This document shows, piece by piece, positions 36,540-48,215 of a stretch of 64,000 nucleotides of DNA (position 1 is the first letter of the stretch; every line of letters starts with the position of its first letter). The stretch is from Rhyacichthys aspro (Eukaryota; Chordata; Actinopteri; Gobiiformes; Rhyacichthyidae), in assembly GCA_036850595.1 (NCBI GenBank), contig CM072160.1:4233773-4297772 (forward strand), written 5' to 3'. Below the pieces are notes generated by a model. That model was given only the letters and a program-made list of their open reading frames with translations. It was not told where the DNA came from and did not search any database. A program made the position numbers and the translations under genes.

Positions 36540-37345
36540 AAGTGATGCTATTATCCACAGCTCAGTGAGAGATCTGTCAAAATGTTGAAAATCACTGAGC
36601 AATTTTCCAAGTGATTATCCTCAAATTCCTGTAATAACCGGTTTAGATTTATCAGGCTCTGCTCTTTAAGAACTCTCACAACAAGAAGAGCAATCCAACC
36701 CAAGACCAAACCAACAATATCTGATGCTCAACAGCTGAATATCATCTGAAATGTTGAAAATTCAGCCGTAACAAGACCGACAACCTCGTCCAAAAGCTCC
36801 TTAAGGTGAGCTCCTGACGATAAAGACCCTACACGACGAAGCCATTAGCCACAGCTTGGTTTAATTGAGCAATTTTTCAATCCGTTAATGAAAAATCCTC
36901 GTAATAATCGATAAAACGAACTGACGGATGAAGTGTTGATGTCATAAGCGGCCAGATCTCCGTCCAATCCTGTCGTGAAATCTCCATTTGTGGCGTTTTT
37001 GTGTCAGTTCTGGCCGCAACAACAAGACAGCGCCAGTAATCGAAGCTCAATTGAAATCTATAATCCATTTTTCAATACAATAAGTTCAAGGATACTAACT
37101 GTAACCCAGCTTTAACTTGCTCAAAGGCTCTTGACAGGACAAACAAAGAGAAGCCAGTCATCAAAGAGTAAATAACTGAAAATCTGAGAACTGTTTCAAC
37201 TCATTTATGGAAACATCTTGATGATTTGACGTCCAGCTCGTCCAAATGCTCCTGAGGCCAGCTGCTCTCCATTAAACGGCAAAGACGCAAGCGAGACGAA
37301 CCATTAATCAAAGCAATAAAAAAATGACATTACATTTAGATTCAC
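36540..37345 (+). repeat. Possible ancient, highly diverged repeats
   Basis: Short similar blocks recur in order: GCTATTATCCACAGCT (36547), GCCATTAGCCACAGCT (36840), GCCAGTAATCGAAGCTC (37032), GCCAGTCATCAAAGAG (37153) and ACCATTAATCAAAGCA (37300). Several are followed by TGAGCAATTTT-like text. CTCGTCCAAAAGCTCCT (36785) and CTCGTCCAAATGCTCCT (37239) form a second repeated block. Spacing is irregular, so this may be a very old duplication or an unknown element. Confidence 0.35.
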
Positions 37346-37790
37346 TGAGCGTTTTCACAACACATTAATGTAAATCAGTCCAAATAAATGGCCTGCTGAT
37401 GAGACATAAATGTAATACATGTGCCGGGCCTGTACGTCTCCACTGTCCAATCACGTCTCCTCATTTGAACGCATCTCCTGCATCCTGATGGCTTTTGCAG
37501 ACACCTCCCTTTCCAATGACAGCAGCTCCACCCTGACGGAGCAGCCCTCACCTTCAAGACGCAGCCTGTGTAGCCTTCTTTAACACGTCTCTCCCAACGG
37601 GACGCGTCCAAGTGCTGTTTCTGTGTCAACTCCCAGGACTTCGAGGTCCAGAACTGCCTCCAAGCTCCAATTACGACTGCCTCGCTTTCTGTGCCAGTGC
37701 ATGTGGCATCCTCTAGACTCCAGCTCGTGGTGTACGGGGGGTAATTAACATAAACTAGCAGGGTAGGCCTATGTCAGCGGCATTTTAAGG
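37346..37790. other. GC-richer block, coding status unclear
   Basis: On the minus strand more than one frame is open for 40-130 codons and reads protein-like, including VELLSLEREVSAKAIRMQEM (about 37540-37480). No frame has a clear pair of splice sites. It lies inside what would be the first intron of the gene starting at 38460. Confidence 0.3.
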
Positions 37791-37859
37791 CTCAGATGCA
37801 TGCGTTAAGCCACATGCATGCGTAAAGAATAGCGTCAAATCCTGGAGCTGGGAGAGAAA

Positions 37860-38460
37860 ACAGCGTGCAAGTCCCGTTTGAAATCAAGGAGAGAGCAATG
37901 ACAAGTGGATACGGGGTGCACGCAGAGATTGCACCAAGAGACCGGACCCTCAGATGTCCCATGCAGCCAGTAGAGCCCCAAAGACGGCCATTCAACCGGT
38001 TTTCCCTCGCTTTTTCGCCCTGCACGCACCATTCAAAACCAAATCCCCACAAAAGACATTTAACAAGAGCGTTACACATTCATCATTCTTGTGAACAGCT
38101 GTGCAAAAACCCGCATCGGTGCACGTCTCATGCCTCTTTTCGTCGCCACACATCTTCAAAGTTTAGCTCAGGAAAAAAAGAACCAGGACAGCGGCTCGTT
38201 GCGCGTAACTTACCCGGCCACGAGGCTCCGATTCCCGGGGAAAAAGTCAGTCCTAGTCCGGAGTAACATCCACAACGCGGGGAAAGCAAAGCAAAGCGCG
38301 GAGACTGTGTGGGGCTCAATGACTCTGTGCAGTGCTCCACTCTCTCTCCTCTCTCTCTCACTGCTGCTGCTGAGGCGCGCTCACGACGGCGGGGAGCGAG
38401 CAGAAATGCGCGGGCACAGCGCAGCCTACAGGACGCGGCTCACACACGCTTGAGAGACGC
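37860..38460 (-). promoter_or_regulatory. CpG-rich promoter-like island
   Basis: The most CpG-dense part of the window, peaking at 38200-38450 with many CG dinucleotides (GCGCGGAG, GAGGCGCGCTCACGACGGCGGGG, GACGCGG). It includes a CT/GA run at 38339-38365 and drops to AT-rich DNA right of 38500. No TATA box is evident. CpG-island promoters of this type are usual for vertebrate regulatory genes. Confidence 0.5.
38214..38460 (-). other. Candidate first exon (5'UTR or very short coding), minus strand
   Basis: Minus-strand transcription would run from the island through a (GA)n stretch to CTCGTGGCCGG/GTAAGT, a consensus donor with GT at 38213-38212. Its right (5') edge is a guess from the composition change near 38460. 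An ATG at 38269 would give MLLRTRTDFFPGNRSLVA before the donor, but its context is weak and it may be a 5'UTR upstream ATG. Exon candidates on the same strand lie 10-11.5 kb downstream (28033-28068 and 26752-26776). I cannot name the gene. Confidence 0.38.
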
Positions 38461-39944
38461 GTGAAGACTTGGAGCTGGTTGTTGTCGAGTTGAACGGGGA
38501 CAGGTTACGATTTAATGTGTTTTTTAACGTTTATGCCGTCATCAAATAATGCGTTTTATTCATTTGTATCAGACAGTCTTCTCCTTTGTGCTGCAGTGTG
38601 GCGTTTTGAGTTCATATAATCATCTTTTATCGAGTTTACAGTGTTTGAATGTTAGGTTTCCCCTTCATTTTGGTCTTCATCAAATCAATTTGTTGTTAAC
38701 ATGTAACATTTCCTCCTTTTAAGTCTATTTTTTACGCATCATTTTGTGAATTCACTTCAATTAATGCCTCTTTGACTCATTTTAAGCCCCGTTTTGCCCC
38801 CTGTTAAGTGTTATTTTGTTGTGGCCTCCCCAAAAATCCCCCACCAAAATAATTAAAGGACCAATTAAAACACTGCAAAGGTCTTTGAGTTTGAAATGTG
38901 TGCTTTAGGCTGTGTCCACACTAATATGTTCTCAATTTAAAGTGCATTGTCTAAAACATAGCTGGATATAATTGCACACATTGGTCAAAATACTCTCCCC
39001 ATATTAACCCTCTTTACATTTGTCTAGTTTTGAATAATATAAAGATACGTAGAAAACAGTAGAAGGAGCCACTAGTTCCATTACTTTGTCTTTTTGTTTA
39101 CAGGTGCCCAAAGAGGACAAACAAAGCACTGCAGAACTGTCTGAGCATCATTTATTTTCGCACAAAAGGCACATAATTTGTCCATATTTTAAGTTTTTTA
39201 TAAATATATTTGAAGTTCTTACTGAATATTCATGTCAATTTCATGACTGTCTTTAACTTCAGTCCTATTTCCCTCAATGTTGTTAATAATGAAAATGTAA
39301 ATCAGTATTTTGAAGGACTCCTGGTTGGCTTTTCTTGGTGTTGAAGGTTTTTTACTAATTGCTTCAAGGTTGACTTGACTTTCGCAACAAACCACTGCTT
39401 TTTCAGAAACAATTTCCCCCTTTTTAACAAATATATTCTAATCTAGTCCAGTGAATGCTTTTGTAAATTTATTTTGAGTGCATGAATATTACCAGAAAAT
39501 GCATAATTTGATATTAAATGTGTTGTTTTAATTCTCTGATGCAAGGTTAACGCCAGTGTTGCAGAAGCTCAGTGTCTCCATAGACACCTATATGCTGTTT
39601 TTTGGCCTTGTGTTTACAAAGGTGTTGAAGTAAATGAGTTACATTCAAATAACTGGACAATACCACACACAAAAAAAAAAAAAAAACAGAAAAACAGAAA
39701 CATGAACAGAAAAAGAAAAATCTAGTATTGTGTAAACTGTGGCTATGGAGTCTCAACAAACCTCTGAACATATCAAGATGCCTAACTTCACTGTAATGAG
39801 AATTGACATCATAGTTTTGGGGCTTAGATGAGCACAGGGTCATGCTCTAGAGAGTGGTGCATAGAGCAAGCCAAGAAAAAGACAAAAAAGACAAAAAGAC
39901 ATCAACAATAAACTGATTTTTTTCCTTAAACTTATACTAAAAAA
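38461..39944. other. Unique sequence, no gene seen
   Basis: AT-rich flank of the CpG island with a poly-A run at 39669-39686. The 98-codon minus frame at 39547-39843 reads through that run (FFFFCSCFCF) and is spurious. Confidence 0.45.
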
Positions 39945-40345
39945 AATAGTTTATTGTAAAAGCAACCATTTGTGTAAAAAACTTCTTTAAGTCTTTATGA
40001 AGCCATCTACTGTTTATTCTAAGGGATTGTAATAGATGAGAACCTCTATTCAGGAACAGAAAACATGCTGGAAAAAGGAGCGCTCCCATTGGTCGACACT
40101 TGTCACATGACGTTCCAGGAAGTAGCTGCAGATAAAGTGTATTTTCAGCTGAATATGTCTTTTAACAGAGAAACAGCTGAAAAAAGAAAAACAGAGAAAA
40201 GGGAGGCAACGTAAAACACAGATAAATACTGTCAATTCAATAATGTTTAACGAGGAGGAGATAATTGTCGTCCTGACGCTGAAGTCACAGCTAAGCTAAC
40301 GCTAAACTCTAAACTTCAGTTTGGTTAAATGGATTAGTATTTTGT
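39945..40345 (-). mobile_element. Dispersed repeat family A, copy with internal changes
   Basis: Minus-strand copy with TAGTTTATTGTAAAAGC at the plus-left end, GGAGCGCTCCCATTGGTCGAC in the core and AGAGAAAAGGGAGGCAACGT, the last shared with the 25395 copy. The minus frame includes SVDQWERSF, as in copies 1 and 2. Confidence 0.7.
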
Positions 40346-42714
40346 GGAGGATCCGTGAGCGTTCGACTGAATTGTAAATAAATGTGTGAGTTCTAGTGAA
40401 GATGAGATGTTCTTTCCTTATTGTCTGCAGAATCTTATATTAGTGAGGTCCAAACCATTCTAAAGGGTTTTCAAGGCATTGCACCTCAATATGTTTCTGT
40501 ATAACACTATATGCCTGAAATGTAAGTTCATTTGTGGTCCATATGACTCTTCCACAAAAGAGTTGAGCTTGTGTCTAACAACTGTGATAAGAACAGTTTC
40601 TCCCTGTTATTTGTGATCACACTTTCCTTTTCCAGAGCTGTAGTGAAAGTGTGAGCAGGAGCGTTTGTTTTGTCGGAGCTGTAACCGCGAGCCGTGCCAG
40701 CAGCAGACAGGGCCGTATCTCCCCGAGCCTCATTCAGTGTCAGTGAACTCTGAAAACTCCAGCGCTCTGCCAAAGAGGCGCTGACGGCGGCTGCCAAACC
40801 GCGCCGACAGCAATAATCCGTGTCTCGTGTCTCGGCCCGTTGTGTTTTAGGAAAGCTGCGTGTGTTCTTCACTGTAAACTCATTAAAGAGGCCAGTGTCT
40901 CCGGTGACGGCCGGTGTCAGGTTAGTGTCGCATCAACCGGCTCTGAAGCACATTCAAGGCTGTGCCAAATGTTTGGATACGCAAGACTAAGATAAGAGAT
41001 CAGTCAACTTCCACTGAACGTGTTGATCTTGATCGTAGACGTTGTACTGACAGATAGAATAACATTATCCACTGTCATTTGGTTAAAAAGGACATTTTTT
41101 CCAACAACTAGATCCCATTTAGTTTATTTGGATGTGGCAAAAACTGAAGACAGACAATAAACCATATGAGTCAGTTCAATATAAATAAAAGGGCAATAGA
41201 GAACTATGTTAAAGCCACACAATGTAAGCTTTTATCATAAAATTGTTTTAAAATCAGGAAAATATGTAGTCTTAAAGTAAATTTAGTCTTCTGAAAAAGG
41301 AGAAATAATCTTTTAAAACACATTTTCAACCCTTTACCCTTATTCTGCACCGTGTAACCTCATCAGAATTCATATCTCTGTAACTGTCTAAGGTTTTATT
41401 AGGTTTACCAGGTCATCAAACAAGAGTAAAAACAACATTAGATCCAGCAGCGTGTAGTGAAAATGTGGAAGAGTTCTAGTAGGGAGGGGTGTGAACAGTT
41501 TGTGTGCTGATGTAAATGTTCTCCAGGAAAGAGAAGCTGATGTTAGTTTCTTTCCGGCCGCACTTCAGAGCCTTCCTTTCAGCAACAAAGCAGAGCCGAG
41601 CAGTGATGGAAGATGATATAATGGAAATGATAGGATTATAATGTATGAGATTTATATTAACACGTAATATGTGCCAAGAAAACTGATATCAGTGTGGATT
41701 TATTGCTGAAGTGAAAGCTTTAGCGCTGGTCTGAATGGCTTTGATTACAACATACTGTGCAGCTCTATTTACATCCGACATCTTCGTCCATTTATATATT
41801 GACTTTAAAAACACTAGCACTACTTAAACAGCCCATAAATACCCAATGTCAACAGTTTAACCTGCAGTGAGCGAGAACTGAGGTCCTGTGTCCATTTCCC
41901 TCTAATGGATATTGACTGAAAATGGACACCCAGCCTCAAATATGGCTAAATTAATAATTGAACTCAACCTTTGTTTAATTATAGCAACCTATTGACCAGT
42001 GAGGGCAGAGAGGTCTGACGTATCTGGAACTAAATGGGACTGGGAGGCTCCTGTGGGAGAAGCCTGTAGATTTATCAATGACAAACCAGAGCGGAGCCTC
42101 GAGGAGACGGAGAAATCCTGTCACACCAACCTTTATCCAACAAGAGGCCTTTGTTTTACTGGATTTGTTGTTTGAATTTAACATTTTGGAGGCAGTTTCT
42201 ACTCTGTTCATTGGTATTGGTCCCTGGAAATCAAAAAAGACCAGACTAATTATTTGTTTAAATAAAAAAAATATTAGATTGGTTGGACTTCTCAAACAGC
42301 AGGGGGGGAAAATGGACAACACAAGAGGGATTTGATGTTTCAGAAACTTTAATGAAGCAACAGCGGATAATACTTGAGTCCAAAAAACAGGTTGAAGTTT
42401 ACAAATTGAGTCCAGCAACAGGAAAAATAAAGTTAATAAATTCAGGAAGACTTTAGCAGAATGTTCAAAATCAATCTGGCACTGTTTTTTTTCTTTTCTT
42501 TACCTTATATCTTATCAAATCAAACTAAAAGTCAAATAAAATCCCAAACTCTCACTAATACCGCCAACACTGTGGGTCTCCTTTTGATGAAATCGAACCT
42601 TTACTCACAAAAAGTTCAACTCTAGAGAAGCAGTTTTCATTTTCAACTTTCTTCCTTTCAGCTGCAGTAATAATTAAAGTCACAAGTGATTAACACATTT
42701 CATCTTGTAATTCC
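40346..42714. other. Unique sequence, no gene called
   Basis: A GC-richer piece at 40640-40920 and a 147-codon minus frame at 41975-42418 are the only notable parts. The latter overlaps an 85-codon plus frame, lacks splice sites and shows no motif I know, though its length in AT-rich DNA is somewhat unusual. Confidence 0.35.
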
Positions 42715-42860
42715 TGTTTCCCTTTTTCATTAGACATTCATTCTCACTTTGGCAGCTCGCTGTGGATTCGTTTCAATCTATGAAGGCTCCTTAGGTTTGA
42801 ACAAAGATAAGCGATGCTGAGCAAGTAATGACGATATGTTCTTTTCTGAGCAAAACTTCT
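42715..42860. promoter_or_regulatory. Candidate conserved non-coding segment
   Basis: Repeat-free, motif-rich stretch with TTTGGCAGCTCGCTGTGG and TTTGAACAAAGATAAGCGATG; ACAAAG is an HMG-box (TCF/SOX) type site and GATAAG a GATA-type site. Motif-level inference only. Confidence 0.22.
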
Positions 42861-44237
42861 ACATTTAACAATTCTTCAAAAGTTCAGCTCTTTTTGAACG
42901 AGATACACACATAGCAGCCCTACTCCTGTGACATTTTGTTTTGTGTTATGTCAGGATTCGACGGAGGAAGTGTTACTGGCTTGTTTCGGACTTTCCCGTT
43001 TGGTTCGAAAAACAAATCTTCAGGCGTGAAAGCTCCAACGGACTGTGGACCAAATGCAGAAGCCAATTAAACACACGAAGAAGAGTGAACGGACGAAGGA
43101 AATGGGCAAAATTGATATGGTCAGGTTTAAAAACACATCAAAACATAAATTACATAGTTTTTTTTATTTTGTATGGCTCTATTTTATCGTTTAAACTGTC
43201 AAATGAGCCTCTGCAGAGTCACATTCAGGACACAGGACGACAGTGAACGCATCGTCAAGAGAAGTCTTTCCAGTGTAGTGTGAAACCAAAAGTTATGGAG
43301 TAATTTTTATGGAGCACAATGTGGACAATATTAATAAAACTGAATCATTGTTTTGGTGGTGATTGCATTTGTCATTAAAGCAACTTTTCAACATAAAATA
43401 CAACATATTTAGTCTCAAAGTCTCAATAAATCCTCTTAAAAGACAAAGACCACCCTTGCAACAGAGAGCTAACATGCCTCATGGTTTAAAATGATCAAAT
43501 AAACAGAATAAGAGACAAGAATCAGTCAAAATATAATGACAGCTCCAGAGTTTATGGTCTGTCCTCCGTCTGTGATCCACAAATAACCACATTATTGTCT
43601 CAAAAGCCGCTCTTGTCTGCGTTTGATGCAGTGTCTCGTGTCATTTCAAACTGTGAGTGAATGAACAGACTCTCCTCAGACAGAACACATAAATCTCATC
43701 TTACATACGTTACACTGGAGCACAGTTTATTTGATTCAGCTTCTCGTATTCCTCTAATATTCCCTCCTTTGTGCTCTTTAATAACCAAAGCCCTAGTCTG
43801 GTTTCCGCCTTTTGAACATTATCCCTCCCACTGTTACATTAATACACCACGCAAATAAAAGAAGACTCAGAATCTGTAGAATCGTAAGCACTTTTAGAGG
43901 AAAAAAAAAGAGAGACTGGTGTGTTTTTCAAGAACAGCAGTGGGTCACATTATTAATGGTCGTTAAATCTCCAGACTTTTCACCGACTGCTTACGATTTG
44001 ATCGAGACGTGAAACATATTTCTCAAGCTTTCCCGAAAAAGAAGGGTCTGGAGCTGCAAAAGAAAGGTGTGAATCCCTCCAGAGTTTGAACTTGAGAGAG
44101 ATGTACCTGATGTTAAGCTTCTGCCTCATAATAATACCGGATTTTTTATTGTTTATCAGTCTTTCTTTGAAACTTTTACCCATGAATGTGCTCTCAGAAC
44201 GTAAATCAGATCAATTAACGTTTCGTAGTGAAGCACA
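42861..44237. other. Unique sequence, no gene seen
   Basis: Mixed composition. The 101-codon plus frame at 42941-43246 and the smaller frames are unsupported. Confidence 0.4.
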
Positions 44238-44345
44238 GTGTTCATTTTGTTGATGAATAATCTTCGTCAACAACATATTTTCGCATCCAAAACAGTCTAA
44301 TCTGACAAAACTGAAGATAACAGGCAATGAAAAGAGAACAGCTTT
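44238..44345 (+). mobile_element. hAT-like fragment (second copy of the 23877 type)
   Basis: CAGTGTTCATTTTGTTGATG then CTTCGTCAACAACATATTTTCG, matching the left end of the element at 23877. The right end was not found. Confidence 0.5.
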
Positions 44346-45421
44346 TAATTAACACTATGTCAACGCTTGGGACCTCAATACCAGTCGTAAAAGGTTAATA
44401 GTTTCATTCAGGTAGAACTTATTACCGTTAAAATATGGTAAACAACACAAAAACACTGGTGAAGTAAAGGAATAATCTGTGAGAAATCTTTTAGAAAACC
44501 AGTATCAGGAATAGCACAAGATAAAGGACTCAAAAGTGTTCAATTTTATTTTATTTATATCAGAGAAACCTCAAAGAGAACCACAAAAAGAGGATCCAGG
44601 ACGGAATATAGATGTGTCAAGGACAGTCACTGATAAATAGTCCATGATATGAACAAATGAATATGAATATAGTTCACGATAATCATGGATATAGATAATA
44701 TTGTAATAAAAGTGAAGTCAGACAGAGCCAGAGAATAGAAGCTCAGTTTGTAATAAGTTCCTCATCTTCAAGAACAAATGTAGGACCCACAAGTAAATCC
44801 AAAGATTAACAAAGCACCAAAATATACTCACACTAAGGAGGGGCAATCGGACACAGGGCAATCACACGGGTGGGAAAATAGACCAGGAAGTGAACCAGGA
44901 AGTATCAAAATAAAACAGGAAATTATAACACGACAACTGAAAAACATGACAACCAGCTTGTATCGACCAAACAGGTTTTAATGAGTCTGTTGTGACGTAA
45001 AAACGGCACTTAATTATTTATTACGTTTAAATTCAAGACATATTTTCATTCATTCATTGATTAAAACAAGTCTGAGCTAACCAGCCTCTAACCCAGGTCC
45101 TCACACTATTGTAGAAACATCATTTATGCATTTTATACTTTCATTTCTTCCTTGTTATCAGCCTCTTTTGTTCTCTGTTCTAGACATTTTTTTGCCTTTT
45201 GTTTCTCTTCTTAAAAATCTTCAATATAGTACAACCCTGGCCTGGATTTCCTCAGATGACCATTATCCCTGCCAACCTTTTCGGAGGCGGATTTATGCAT
45301 CGCTCAGCAGCATCAGTCTGGCTTAAAATAGCCGCTGGAAAAATAAAAAAAAAAAACAACAGAGCAGAATGAAGTGACCTCTGAATCATATTCGGCTCCG
45401 CACTGTCATTATTTTCAGTAA
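44346..45421. other. Unique sequence, no gene seen
   Basis: AT-rich. A TTTTATTTTATTTATATCAGAG piece near 44550 may be a dispersed-repeat fragment. Confidence 0.4.
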
Positions 45422-45658
45422 ATGGTGCAGAAAGCGGTGCGTTTCTTCGTCGTGTTTGTCGTAGCTGGTTGTGCGCTCGCGGAGCCAAGGCAACGGGGGC
45501 AAGTGCTTCAAAAGATGATACGTCTCTGTTCCATTTTTAACTCAGACGTGACAAGCACCGACGCCTCTCGCTCCAGCCGTTGTCTTGCTCCGGATTTTTC
45601 TGATTCGCCGAGTTACTTTACTGATTTTACTGTCAGCGGTGTGTGTCTTACTGCCTGA
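45422..45658 (+). CDS. Tentative small secreted-protein-like open frame
   Basis: 78 codons in a short GC-richer island. The N-terminus has basic residues, a hydrophobic core and a small-residue cleavage motif (RFFVVFVVAGCALA, then EPRQRG), the layout of a type I signal peptide of about 20 residues. The remaining 58 residues have three Cys (LCSIF, SSRCLAPD, SGVCLTA) and no family I know. The start has G at +4 but T at -3, and no promoter, splice or poly-A signal is evident. It could be a first coding exon, a lone small gene or chance. A minus frame (45252-45488) overlaps its start. Confidence 0.2.
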   Translation: MVQKAVRFFVVFVVAGCALAEPRQRGQVLQKMIRLCSIFNSDVTSTDASRSSRCLAPDFSDSPSYFTDFTVSGVCLTA

Positions 45659-45689
45659 CCTCATTTTTCTGAGAGCTGTCTGATAATCA

Positions 45690-45740
45690 CGACACACACA
45701 CATGATATTTTACACACACATGATATTTTACACACAGATG
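45690..45740 (+). repeat. Short 20-bp duplication (ACACACACATGATATTTTAC)
   Basis: Two and a half tandem copies. Confidence 0.85.
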
Positions 45741-45847
45741 GGTTTTAGAACATGTAACAGAGTCTTTAGGATCAGGACAATAGACGAATGTTAATAATAT
45801 AGACGAATGTTGGACCAATGGACTGTGATGTCACACAATGGAGCCAG

Positions 45848-46490
45848 GAGACTAAACCAGGACTAAACCAGGACTAAACCAGGACTAAACCAGGTCTAAA
45901 CTAGGTCTAAACCAGGACTAAACCACGTCTTATCTAGATCTAAACCAAGGCTAAACCATGCCTAAATTAGAACTAATCCAGGACTAGACCAAGACTAAAC
46001 CAGGACTAAACCAGGTCTGAACCAGGTCTAAGCCAGGTCTAGACTAGGACTAATCCAGGACTACACCAGGTCTAAACCAGGGCTAGACCAAGACTAATCC
46101 AAGACTAAATCAGGTCAAGACCAGGTCTAAACCAGGTCTAGACAAGGACAAAGCAAGGTCTAAACCAAGATTAAACCAAGTCTAAAGAAAGACTAAAGCA
46201 GCACAAACCAGGTCTAAACCAGGTTTAAATGAGACTAAACCAGATCTATACCAGCCTTAAAACAAGTCTAAACCAGGCCTAGACCAAGACTAGACTAAAC
46301 CAAGATGAAACTAGAACTACATTTGGATTAAACCAAGACTGAAGCTTGTCTAAACTAAGACTAATCAAGGTCTAAACCAAGACTAAACCAGGCCTAAACC
46401 AGGTCTAAACAAGGTCTAGACTAGAACTAATCCAGGACTACACCAGGTCTAAACCAGGACTAAACCAAGACTAAATAAGGCTTCCAATGT
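45848..46490 (-). repeat. M11 array, minus orientation, moderately diverged
   Basis: About 58 units of GACTAAACCAG or GTCTAAACCAG, with unit variants such as GTCTAGACTAG and GACTAATCCAG. It begins with four nearly perfect GGACTAAACCA copies and becomes less regular to the right. Confidence 0.93.
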
Positions 46491-47756
46491 CAGACCTGGT
46501 AAAAGACTGTTTATGACCAAGCCACTGATAAAATAACGCCGACAATTAAACCTGAATAAATACAACACTATGACTTTATTCTGTTTATTAATGAACCGAG
46601 ACTGAGCCGTAACATTTCATTTACAGTTCGTCCTTTAATAAATCTAGATTAAATAATGTAGCTTCCTGTTTATTCCTGTTGGACTAAAAGAAGGATGAAT
46701 GGACCGGGTTTAGGTCAGAGTCCGGCCACGTTCATAATAACACACCTGGGCGATAAGAGAAGGCATTTTCCAGCAGTATTTGAGCGTCCTGTGGCTCTGA
46801 CGGAGGCCGAGGTGTAGATAAGAACAGTTAAGAGAGTCTCATTATATTCTGTGTTATTAAACAGGCCTATTTTACACTGTTCTTATAGGGTCCAGTCACA
46901 AAGAAACAAATCAACGCCCGTCGATAGAAGATAGAGATGAAAATAATCTGAATAAAACTAAAGAAATGTAAGGTTTAACTACAGTGGACTCAGCAGTGTT
47001 ACTAAACCTTTAAATCAGGTCCGTCACTGCTGCTAATGTGGAGTTTATGTTATAATAATGAAAATAAATGAGTCTTATTTGTTTTTATCATAATTGAGAA
47101 GCCTTAAAGTCTCATCAAAGATATTAAGGAACCATGCTGTCGTGTTACAACAATGTTATTTTAGGTTAAAGTTTATTATTGTAATCTTGCCCTGAACTAA
47201 AGTTTTCATTTTACTGCTGCAATAAACAGAATTTTATGTTTAACACGATGAGGACAGTGATTACATTATGAATTTACAAAATGAGAGCTGTTAAAAGGTG
47301 GATCAAAAATAAAAAAACATAGAAATAAATGCAGCTATTATTGTTATGTGTTTTTTTTTAAATGTGATTGTTGAAGAAGACAACAGAAAGGATGTTTTTG
47401 CTTCTAGTTTTTGCCAAAGTGAACCAAGAAAAGATGATCCTTTGTGGAATAAATGTGCTGCAGCGCTCCACTCTTCGACGACACAGCTTTAAACCAATAA
47501 CAGAGATTTACAAAATGGTATGGTGCACTTTTTGGGATGATTTGGACCCTTTTTGGCAAAAAATCTGACTTGTACCGACTCAAAGCATCCACGCCACACT
47601 GCTCCAATGAAAACAACTCTCTTCAAAAGTAAAGTAAACAATAAAGTGTGTTTATTTTTATTACTTTACAAAACGTAAAGTGAAAGAACAGAAGATAATT
47701 CTAAATTAAATCAATATTTGGTTTGACTTTGTCTCAAAACAGCAACAGTTCAAGAT
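46491..47756. other. Unique sequence, no gene seen
   Basis: AT-rich with no recognised repeat. Short frames at 47368-47616 on both strands overlap. Confidence 0.45.
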
Positions 47757-48215
47757 CTAGACTAAACCAGACCAGACTGGACTAAACCAGACCATGTAAT
47801 CCCAGACAAAACCAGACCAGACTGGACTAAACCAGACCATGTAATCCCAGACAAAACCAGACCAGACTGGACTAAACCAGACCATGTAATCCCAGACAAA
47901 ACCAGACCAGACTGGACTAAACCAGACCATGTAATCCCAGACAAAACCAGACCAGACTGGACTAAACCAGACCATGTAATCCCAGACAAAACCAGGCCAG
48001 ACTGGACTAAACCAGACCATGTAATCCCAGACAAAACCAGACCAGACTTGACTAAACCAGACCATGTAATCCCAGACAAAACCAGGCCAGACTGGACTAA
48101 ACCAGACCATGTAATCCCAGACAAAACCAGACCAAACTGGACTAAACCAGACCATGTAATCCCAGACAAAACCAGACCAAACTGGACTAAACCAGACCAT
48201 GTAATCCTAGGCCAG
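47757..48215 (-). repeat. 45-bp minisatellite, ten near-identical copies (M11-derived)
   Basis: Period exactly 45 bp (CATGTAATCC recurs ten times from 47793 to 48198). Each unit holds GACTAAACCAG and GACAAAACCAG, two M11 units, joined by CCATGTAATCCCA. Copies differ by single bases (GGCCAG, ACTTGAC, ACCAAAC). As 45 is a multiple of 3, two minus frames stay open throughout and give 147- and 135-codon repetitive peptides (VWFSPVWSGFVWDYM); these are not genes. Confidence 0.97.

Noticed and set aside
37865..38453. Plus-strand frames of 133 and 120 codons across the CpG island
   Set aside because: They overlap in different frames through CpG-rich DNA where stops are rare. The splice signal in the island is on the minus strand.
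41975..42418. 147-codon minus-strand frame
   Set aside because: No splice sites, start context or family motif. An 85-codon plus frame overlaps it. Kept only as a note in the region entry.
47757..48200. 147- and 135-codon minus frames
   Set aside because: Both are read from the same 45-bp tandem repeat, whose length is a multiple of three. There is no start context, unique domain or splice signal.
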